Below are positions 6,757 through 12,308 of a DNA stretch of 12,308 bases, in pieces. A program made the translations under genes and the position numbers. The notes under the pieces are model-generated. The model was given only the letters and a program-made list of their open reading frames with translations, searched no databases and had not been told where the DNA came from. The DNA is from Bacteroidota bacterium (GTDB taxonomy: Bacteria; Bacteroidota; Bacteroidia; NS11-12g; UBA9320), in NCBI GenBank assembly GCA_003485825.1, contig DNHN01000034.1, forward strand, positions 1-12,308. The letters run 5' to 3'. Position 1 is the first letter of the stretch, and every line of letters starts with the position of its first letter.

Positions 6757-7722
6757 ATGGCAGTAATAGTATTCGCAGAAAGCGACAACGGAGTATATAA
6801 AAAATCAAGTTTTGAAGCAGTAACCTATGGGAAGGACTTAGCTACTAAGTTAGGTACTGACTGTATCGCCCTGTCCATTGGAAATAAGGGCCCAGAGAAT
6901 TTAGGTTCATATGGAGCTGATAGAGAATTAAATATCTCAGGAGACGTTTTTTTAACGTTTAATCCGCAAGCTTATGCTAAAGCAATAAGCGAGATAGCAG
7001 CTGCTAATAATGGAGATACAATAGTAATTTCTCAAACATACACCGGTAAATCAATTGCCCCACTAGTAGCCATAAAAGCAGATGCTGCATTGGTCACGGG
7101 TGTAGTAGCTATGGCTTATACGGATGGAGGATTTACTGTGAAGAAGACTAGCTTTTCTAGTAAAGCCATAGCGCACGTATCGTTAAACCATGCCAATAAG
7201 GTACTCACAGTGATACCTAATTCGTACATGACAAAACAAGATGGTGCAGACATTACGGCAGAATCTGTGAACGTATCAGTGAGTGATAGTGATGTAAATA
7301 CAACTATACTCTCCACCGATAAGGAGACCGGTAAAATACCACTTACTGAGGCAGAACTTGTAGTATCTGCAGGTAGAGGGTTAAAAGGAGCAGAAAACTG
7401 GCACATGGTGGAAGACTTAGCTGATGCATTAGGAGCAGCTACAGCATGCAGTAAGCCTGTGAGCGATATGGAGTGGAGACCACACAGTGAGCACGTAGGA
7501 CAGACAGGAATTACCATAAAGCCAAATTTATACATAGCCGCTGGTATATCTGGTGCGATACAGCATCTTGCAGGTGTAGGGAGTAGTAAGGTTATTTGTG
7601 TAATAAACACAGACCCAGAAGCTCCATTCTTTAAAGCAGCTGATTACGGAATAGTTGGAGATGCATTTGATGTACTTCCTCGATTACTCAAACGTGTAAA
7701 AGAAGTAAAGGGATTAGCATAA
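6757..7722 (+). CDS. etfA: Electron transfer flavoprotein subunit alpha
   Basis: FAD-carrying alpha subunit (FixB/EtfA family), 321 residues, normal length. The N-terminal domain starts MAVIVFAESDNG. The C-terminal FAD domain is complete: SAGRGLKG (204-211), HVGQTGITI (246-254), and the alpha signature LYIAAGISGAIQHLAG (258-273), followed by INTDPEAPFFKAADYGIVGD (283-302), which holds the FAD-contacting loop and conserved end. With EtfB it forms the heterodimer that collects electrons from flavin dehydrogenases. It starts 3 bp after etfB, so translational coupling is likely. No oddities. The nuclease-family gene begins 16 bp further on, indicating a three-gene transcript. Confidence 0.97.
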   Translation: MAVIVFAESDNGVYKKSSFEAVTYGKDLATKLGTDCIALSIGNKGPENLGSYGADRELNISGDVFLTFNPQAYAKAISEIAAANNGDTIVISQTYTGKSIAPLVAIKADAALVTGVVAMAYTDGGFTVKKTSFSSKAIAHVSLNHANKVLTVIPNSYMTKQDGADITAESVNVSVSDSDVNTTILSTDKETGKIPLTEAELVVSAGRGLKGAENWHMVEDLADALGAATACSKPVSDMEWRPHSEHVGQTGITIKPNLYIAAGISGAIQHLAGVGSSKVICVINTDPEAPFFKAADYGIVGDAFDVLPRLLKRVKEVKGLA

Positions 7723-7738
7723 GGGCTAGCTTATCGCA

Positions 7739-8332
7739 ATGAGCGAAAAAATACAACTGAAAATTATAGGCCTCACTGCAGGTCACTCTCAACGAAATAG
7801 TTATACGCTAATACTTGGTGAAGATGAAGGTGAATTGAAACTACCCATCGTAATAGGAAGTTACGAGGCACAATCAATTGCTCTAATCATTGAGGGACTT
7901 AAACCTCAGCGCCCACTCACTCATGACCTGATGTTTGATACTTTTGAGAAATATGGTATTGAGCTAAAAGAGGTTGTCATTGATAAACTTGAAGAAGGCG
8001 TGTTTTATGCTAAACTTATCACTGATCAACACGGAGATAGATACAGTATAGACTCACGTACGAGCGATGCTATTGCACTTGCTTTGAGAGCCAAATGTCC
8101 TATCTATACGTTTAAGACAATCTTAGATGACGCAGGTATACTCTATGATAAAGATGAAATAGAACTGGATGAACCAGAGCATATCGCTGAAGAAAAGCTA
8201 AAACCTTCTAAGTCATCCACCTTAAAATCGCTAAGCTTAAACGAGTTAAATATTGAGTTGGAAAAAGCAATTCAAGTAGAAGATTACGATAAAGCTGCAC
8301 TCATACGAGATGAGATACAGAAGAGGGGATAA
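7739..8332 (+). CDS. Bifunctional nuclease (BFN/DUF151) family protein with C-terminal UVR motif
   Basis: 197 residues. About 5-130 form the bifunctional nuclease domain (DUF151): readable hallmarks are LPIVIGSYEAQSIALIIEGL (35-54), PLTHDLMFDTFEKYG (59-73), GVFYAKL (87-93) and SRTSDAIALALRAKCPIY (106-123). A charged linker (about 137-165) leads to a UVR motif, LNELNIELEKAIQVEDYDKA (167-186) followed by ALIRDEI, like the UvrB/UvrC interaction helix pair. Plant BFN members have RNase/DNase activity and bacterial homologues resemble the Thermotoga TM0160 fold; activity here is inferred only. This BFN-UVR architecture occurs widely in Bacteroidota, and I recall it sitting after etfBA in other flavobacteria, though the functional link is unclear. 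It ends 18 bp before a strong terminator. Confidence 0.92.
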   Translation: MSEKIQLKIIGLTAGHSQRNSYTLILGEDEGELKLPIVIGSYEAQSIALIIEGLKPQRPLTHDLMFDTFEKYGIELKEVVIDKLEEGVFYAKLITDQHGDRYSIDSRTSDAIALALRAKCPIYTFKTILDDAGILYDKDEIELDEPEHIAEEKLKPSKSSTLKSLSLNELNIELEKAIQVEDYDKAALIRDEIQKRG

Positions 8333-8350
8333 CATTTCCTAAATAGTTAT

Positions 8351-8380
8351 AAAAAAAGCGGCCTAATAGCCGCTTTTTTT
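8351..8380. terminator. Bidirectional intrinsic terminator
   Basis: A perfect 12-bp stem (AAAAAAAGCGGC at 8351-8362 and its complement at 8369-8380) around the 6-base loop CTAATA. The GC core (GCGGC) is flanked by an A7 tract on the left and a T7 tract on the right, so the same hairpin gives a U-tract in both directions. It lies 18 bp after the nuclease-family stop and 20 bp after the convergent peptidase stop, serving both transcripts. Confidence 0.93.
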
Positions 8381-8400
8381 ATACTCAAAATATTTCCTAA

Positions 8401-11400
8401 CTATTCATTTTTAATCACTTTGAAATTAGCTTGTCTTCCATCTCTTTCTATCGTTAGCATATAAACGCCACTAGCCAAATCTTGTATATTGATGTATGTA
8501 GATGACTGTGCCTCATCACTCAAGAGTTCCTTTCCGGTTATCGTATATAAGCGATACCTGTACGTTTCTTGATTTTGTGTTCGGATAAACAACCTGTCTT
8601 TTACAGGATTAGGGTATACGGTAAGTCCACTTAATGCTAAGGCACTAACATTTGTGACGATATCTTCACCTTCTATGCGTGTAGTTACTGACGCGAAGTT
8701 CTGACCATCTGTGCCATACAGTACGGTTACATTATTCTTTAACATCACTGCGTCAGTCAGCTTTACATCATCTATGAACCATCCAGCACCAGCCTGAGCC
8801 CCATCAGAAGCAAATCTAAAACGAACGTCGATTACCTTATTGGCAAAGCTGCTCAAATCAAGGATAGATTCTACATAGCTCAAGGAGTTTCCTGTGAATG
8901 CCGCTCTTCCTGAAATAGCACTTTGAGGGTTTTCTTGTATTTGTTTGGTGTAGCCATTTTGGATAAATAGCTGCGCTGCGTCAATCCAGGTCCCTCCTTC
9001 TTCTCTTACTTCCACTACTCCTCCATCCCACGTATCCTCACTATTGATATAATGATAGAACGATAAGATTGGTGCTGTGATTCCCTCCAAATCATACGAG
9101 TGCACTAAGTAGTAGTCTGTAGAAGAACCCTCATTGGCAACAAACCAAGCACTAACTCCACTTAATGGATTTAGACTTTGGATTTTCCATCCATTTGTTC
9201 CAATTGAATTTTGCGTCCGCCAGTCTCCTTCTCCATTTTCTATATCATCTTCTACTACTATTTTTGATGCTTTCAAGAATTTTGGAATCACCGTATACGA
9301 GCATAAAAACGAATCTCCAGCGGAGATACTGTCCAACGCTATCGATAACACTGCCCCATTTAAGCTATAATCACAGCTAATGCTGCTCTCTAACAATTCC
9401 ACATTATCATCTAACGTGTCATAGAAGGTTATATCAGTAACTACAGCACTGGTCAAGTTTGATACCCGAATAGTATAGCTCAGTTCTTGATCGTTTAGAC
9501 TTACTTTATCGGCGCTTTTATCTATAAGTAGGCTATTCATTAAGTAAGAGGGGATACTATAATCCTCTGTTCCATCTCCCCTGTCGTCAGTACTTCCTTG
9601 ACTGGATTCTGCTCCTAGTCCTCTCCGAGCAAATACTTCCCATATGAGTAATTGATTCACACCATCATTATTTAATCTGTCCGCCAATAGAATTGCATTT
9701 CTGCCATCCACAAAACCCGGATTACATGGTTGAAGTTTGAGTCCATCTATGACCAACTGCATAGCCATATTATTACCTCCAGTACCAGTGTATATGTCAC
9801 TATCATAGCCATGCTCAGCTATCATAGCCCAGTATAAATCCCAAAGCATACTGCACCAAACACTTCCAACTCCATGAGGAACAGAAAAACGCTTAATATC
9901 ATTGTACTTATAGGGGCTAGAATTCATATCCACTGAGTAGGGATAAGGTCTGATACCTCCACCAGATGAAGGCTCATTTATCACGTAGGTTCCTATTCCT
10001 CTGACATCACTTGCCGTATCTCCAGGTTCGTGAGTCATCACGAGTGCAAAAAAATCACTCCACCCCTCACCCATTTGTTCTTCATTTCTCAGACAACTAC
10101 TCGCTGCTGGACCGCCAGTCAATCTCGTACTAATACCGTGTCCATACTCATGAGCGATGATACCATTATCAAAGTCACTGTCAAATACAGATGCAGCTAG
10201 GTTACTAGAATCATATAAACTAACGCTTACTGAGCCATTTAACAGTGCTGCTTTTATAGCATTCCCAGCTGATTGTGTTATTAATACTGATGGAATAGTG
10301 ATAGAGTTATCCGATCCTCCCATTTGGATTGGATTTTCATCATCACTATAAATCACTACGGCTACCGCGCCAGCATCTTGAGCATTTTTGACCTTCACTG
10401 AAAAGTTGCAGCTTCTGCGCTCTACTAATGCTATATTACCCGCTATATCACTAGCATTTGTTAAGCTATTACACCCTTTTTCTGATTCCGTAGTTCCATC
10501 ATCTACTAATACTACGTTTCCGACTATAGGCAGAGTAGATAATGATAGACCAAAACTCGCTCGATTTGCTAAGTACTTACCTTTTAGACTAGCAGGCGAA
10601 TTGATTTGAAAATAATCACCACTCGGACTTGAGTTCCAAATATACATCTGCATTCTTGGACTAAATCCGTCCGGAGGTGAACTCATATTTGCATTATTAA
10701 GGCCGCTTCCATCCTGAGCATCAGCATTTACAGCATCATTTCCTAATCCCCCGTTTCCATAATTATTCGTTTGAAAGTTTCCAGAAGCTTCGTCAAAACC
10801 GTAATGCCACCATACGTCATGCATAATATTATTGGCGTAAAACAAGTTTATGATTGACGCATCTAAGTAGTTTGCCGCACTTTGATTTTTATCAAAAGAT
10901 GCAGTAAAAGTCAGTGTGCTGCCACCATCGGGTGATGCTCCGGGAAGATTATCATTATTTTTATCATCACTCGCATATACATTATTACCCCGAGTAATGG
11001 TGTATTCTGCACCAGCTGCACCGTTTATATCATGCCATCCAAATGGAGAAGCATCTCCATCTTGCGGATTTACCACCACACTTCTATTGCCGTGAATCGG
11101 GCTCTCCACAGGGAATGCAAATACATTATAACTTGCATTTGCTGCTTGTTTAGTGGTTGAATTAACGTGATCTTCACTCGGGATACCCCCTAGGTTTACT
11201 GCACTTTTAGAATACGGCACAGTGCAATGAGTCACCCAGTCATTTCTATTTAGTATTTTACCCGTAATAGCGTCTATTCGAGTATTGTACCAGTGTTTGT
11301 GATCCTTCTCATACAGGCTTACCTCATAGATGGGCAGTATATTTACACCTGAGACTATCCACATTTGTGTTATACGCACGGGCTCATCACTTAACTGTGA

Positions 11401-11811
11401 ATCTTCTATTACATAAACACCTTCTTCTGTCTGAGTAGGTACCGACGGTGCTATATAATTTGATTTATGAACTTTGTACAGCGCATTATTTGGCGTCAAT
11501 ACAAACTCGGTATGTTTTATGCGATTCTCAGCGTTTACAACCAGGTTGTAATTTGATGAAATCACACGACCATCTTTAATGACTGTATGAAAGGCGGTGT
11601 TGAAAATTGGAAAACCAAGCAGTATTTGATTACCGTAGTACACACGGCCTCCATTGGATAAAGGCACGCTACTGCTAATCGATATACTGGGCGAGTATCC
11701 CTTCTTATTGATCTTCAATTGAATATCTTCTTGAATGAGATCTATGGGCTGTTGACCTAGGCTTACTATGAAAGAGCATAGCAATACAGTGAGTAGTAGT
11801 AAATTCTTCAT
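8401..11811 (-). CDS. Secreted M36 (fungalysin) zinc metallopeptidase with PA domain, DUF11 and T9SS sorting domain
   Basis: 1136-residue exported multidomain protease. Signal peptide: residues 1-19 or 20 (MKNLLLLTVLLCSFIVSLGQ). An FTP-type propeptide region follows (about 40-190). The M36 catalytic domain starts near 225, with a protease-associated (PA) domain inserted at about 430-530 (ERRSCNFSVKVKNAQDAGAV). Zinc site: HEYGH at 554-558 (H554, H558 ligands, E555 catalytic), with the third ligand expected at E582 in MGEGWSDFF. The catalytic part ends near 755 (STDDRGDGTEDYSIPSYL). A DUF11-like domain follows (762-845, LLIDKSADKVSLNDQELSYT), then a jelly-roll/MAM-like domain (about 855-1020, ending GWFIDDVKL). 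The T9SS type A sorting domain is 1060-1136 (LTVYPNPVKDRL, YTITGKELL, DLASGVYMLTIE). It is presumably secreted or surface-anchored and degrades external protein. The XRE regulator gene is 39 bp upstream, with no clear promoter between. Confidence 0.95.
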   Translation of the reverse strand: MKNLLLLTVLLCSFIVSLGQQPIDLIQEDIQLKINKKGYSPSISISSSVPLSNGGRVYYGNQILLGFPIFNTAFHTVIKDGRVISSNYNLVVNAENRIKHTEFVLTPNNALYKVHKSNYIAPSVPTQTEEGVYVIEDSQLSDEPVRITQMWIVSGVNILPIYEVSLYEKDHKHWYNTRIDAITGKILNRNDWVTHCTVPYSKSAVNLGGIPSEDHVNSTTKQAANASYNVFAFPVESPIHGNRSVVVNPQDGDASPFGWHDINGAAGAEYTITRGNNVYASDDKNNDNLPGASPDGGSTLTFTASFDKNQSAANYLDASIINLFYANNIMHDVWWHYGFDEASGNFQTNNYGNGGLGNDAVNADAQDGSGLNNANMSSPPDGFSPRMQMYIWNSSPSGDYFQINSPASLKGKYLANRASFGLSLSTLPIVGNVVLVDDGTTESEKGCNSLTNASDIAGNIALVERRSCNFSVKVKNAQDAGAVAVVIYSDDENPIQMGGSDNSITIPSVLITQSAGNAIKAALLNGSVSVSLYDSSNLAASVFDSDFDNGIIAHEYGHGISTRLTGGPAASSCLRNEEQMGEGWSDFFALVMTHEPGDTASDVRGIGTYVINEPSSGGGIRPYPYSVDMNSSPYKYNDIKRFSVPHGVGSVWCSMLWDLYWAMIAEHGYDSDIYTGTGGNNMAMQLVIDGLKLQPCNPGFVDGRNAILLADRLNNDGVNQLLIWEVFARRGLGAESSQGSTDDRGDGTEDYSIPSYLMNSLLIDKSADKVSLNDQELSYTIRVSNLTSAVVTDITFYDTLDDNVELLESSISCDYSLNGAVLSIALDSISAGDSFLCSYTVIPKFLKASKIVVEDDIENGEGDWRTQNSIGTNGWKIQSLNPLSGVSAWFVANEGSSTDYYLVHSYDLEGITAPILSFYHYINSEDTWDGGVVEVREEGGTWIDAAQLFIQNGYTKQIQENPQSAISGRAAFTGNSLSYVESILDLSSFANKVIDVRFRFASDGAQAGAGWFIDDVKLTDAVMLKNNVTVLYGTDGQNFASVTTRIEGEDIVTNVSALALSGLTVYPNPVKDRLFIRTQNQETYRYRLYTITGKELLSDEAQSSTYINIQDLASGVYMLTIERDGRQANFKVIKNE

Positions 11812-11850
11812 GTGTTTTCAGTGGTGTAATATATGCTAATTTTTAATGAA

Positions 11851-12201
11851 TTAACCCTTCAGGGCGCCTATAGTTGTGCGAAGTAGTGCTATTTTACCCT
11901 CCATAGACCGAGCATATCGCTTATACTCATCTTCCAGTTGCACCAATACCGTTTCTAATTCATCTGCAATATCATTTCCTAAACCATCTCGATACATCTG
12001 TCCTTTACCTGTTAACAACCAATCAGCGCTAATAGATGGGAAGGCTTTGATAATCTGTTCTACAGCAGTTAGACTAACCTTATTCCTACCCGAACTGATA
12101 TGGGATAGTATCACCGTGCCTATACCAGTAGCCTTACTAAACTCGGATTTACTATTAGAAGTCTTTTCAATTAACGTTTCTACTCTCTTATTGATACTCA
12201 T
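11851..12201 (-). CDS. XRE-type helix-turn-helix transcriptional regulator
   Basis: 116 residues. The N-terminal two thirds (about 1-70) is a Cro/C1-type HTH: MSINKRVETLIEKTSNSKSE, then FSKATGIGTVILSHISSGRN (21-40) containing the two DNA-contacting helices, then SLTAVEQIIKAFPSISADWL (43-62) and LLTGKGQMY (62-70), a signature of this Bacteroidota group. The remaining tail (about 75-116) is charged and helical, probably a short coiled coil for dimerisation. No sensor, peptidase or toxin domain is present, so the signal is unknown. Three palindromic sites lie immediately upstream (12208-12254), consistent with autoregulation. The peptidase gene follows after 39 bp on the same strand and may be cotranscribed. 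A lone antitoxin or phage-type repressor is less likely, as no toxin or phage gene is seen, but sequence to the right is missing. Confidence 0.9.
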   Translation of the reverse strand: MSINKRVETLIEKTSNSKSEFSKATGIGTVILSHISSGRNKVSLTAVEQIIKAFPSISADWLLTGKGQMYRDGLGNDIADELETVLVQLEDEYKRYARSMEGKIALLRTTIGALKG

Positions 12202-12211
12202 ATTCTATTAA

Positions 12212-12219
12212 CAAATGTA
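12212..12219 (-). promoter_or_regulatory. -7 promoter element of the XRE regulator gene inside operator site 1
   Basis: The minus strand reads TACATTTG, a full TAnnTTTG match, ending 10 bp before the ATG at 12201. It exists only because site 1 carries A instead of T at 12219; the consensus palindrome would read AACATTTG here. A TTTG at 12248-12245 on the same strand is 25 bp upstream, slightly long for a -33 box. Repressor bound at site 1 would directly cover this element. Confidence 0.5.
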
Positions 12220-12225
12220 AAACAA

Positions 12226-12254
12226 TTAACATTTGTTAAATTAACAAATGTTAA
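12226..12254. repeat. Perfect 29-bp palindrome formed by two adjacent operator copies
   Basis: Sites 2 and 3 are exact reverse complements separated by one A (12240), so the whole 29 bp is a perfect inverted repeat with 14-bp arms. Pairing breaks immediately outside (12225 A against 12255 A). It is AT-rich with no following T-tract, so it is read as a protein-binding site rather than a terminator. Confidence 0.9.
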
Positions 12255-12308
12255 ACACTTTCTGTCGTTTGGAATTTTATTCACCTAAAATTCTCTTTAT
12301 TTTTATGT

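Larger units (their letters stand above)
12208..12254. promoter_or_regulatory. Cluster of three 14-bp palindromic operator-like sites
   Basis: Consensus TTAACAAATGTTAA (6-bp arms TTAACA/TGTTAA around two bases). Site 1, 12208-12221, is TTAACAAATGTAAA (13 of 14). Site 2, 12226-12239, is the consensus on the minus strand. Site 3, 12241-12254, is a perfect consensus. Starts are 18 and 15 bp apart. The cluster begins 7 bp before the start codon of the XRE regulator gene, the classic position for autorepression. Binding by that protein is inferred. The sites could also control a divergent gene to the right of the window. Confidence 0.75.

Noticed and set aside
7116..7610. Minus-strand open frame of 164 codons inside etfA
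   Set aside because: Antisense to conserved etfA motifs; no domain is recognisable despite the length.
11876..12211. Plus-strand open frame of 111 codons opposite the XRE regulator
   Set aside because: A shadow of the HTH gene; the minus-strand product has clear HTH motifs and an upstream operator cluster.
12255..12308. Possible divergent promoter at the right edge (TTTG at 12268)
   Set aside because: No TAnnTTTG box lies at a suitable distance, and no coding sequence is visible before the window ends.
1..12308. tRNA, rRNA, CRISPR array, insertion sequence, integrase or att site
   Set aside because: I saw no clover-leaf gene, spaced direct repeats, transposase or recombinase coding sequence, or terminal repeats anywhere in the window.

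Overview
The window looks like the chromosome of a Bacteroidota bacterium (class Flavobacteriia or a close relative; genus not determined). Four things point there. The large secreted peptidase ends in a type IX secretion (T9SS) sorting domain. The left-edge gene encodes the KGTEFW-type secreted module common in this phylum. Several genes are preceded by the Bacteroidota -7 promoter element TAnnTTTG rather than an E. coli-type -10 box. The DNA is AT-rich and Shine-Dalgarno sequences are mostly absent. Nothing indicates a plasmid, phage, insertion sequence, CRISPR array or RNA gene.

Layout, left to right. (1) Positions 1-556, minus strand: the N-terminal part of a secreted IgGFc-binding-like protein with a GTG start, cut by the window edge. 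(2) 610-3407, minus strand: trkH and trkA, a two-gene potassium uptake operon. (3) 3532-5010, plus strand: a class V PLP enzyme of the aminotransferase/cysteine desulfurase superfamily, divergent from trkA. (4) 5007-5453, minus strand: a PaaI-type hotdog thioesterase whose stop codon interlocks with that of the PLP enzyme in one TTAA. (5) 5638-5958, minus strand: a small TPR protein. (6) 6016-8332, plus strand: etfB, etfA and a bifunctional-nuclease-family gene with a C-terminal UVR motif, closed by a strong symmetrical terminator at 8351-8380. (7) 8401-11811, minus strand: a 1136-residue M36 (fungalysin) metallopeptidase exported by the T9SS. (8) 11851-12201, minus strand: a small XRE-type helix-turn-helix regulator just upstream of the peptidase, in the same direction.

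Most of the window is housekeeping: K+ homeostasis, and electron transfer from acyl-CoA or other flavin dehydrogenases via ETF. The most interesting stretch is the right end. Three near-identical 14-bp palindromes lie directly upstream of the regulator gene, two of them forming a perfect 29-bp palindrome. The one base at which the start-proximal copy departs from the other two creates a TAnnTTTG promoter element. This looks like an autoregulatory operator cluster, and because only 39 bp separate the regulator from the peptidase, it may also control the secreted protease. A second recurring pattern is that several promoter elements lie so close to their start codons that the mRNAs should have very short or no leaders. 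No complete undescribed multi-gene system is evident.
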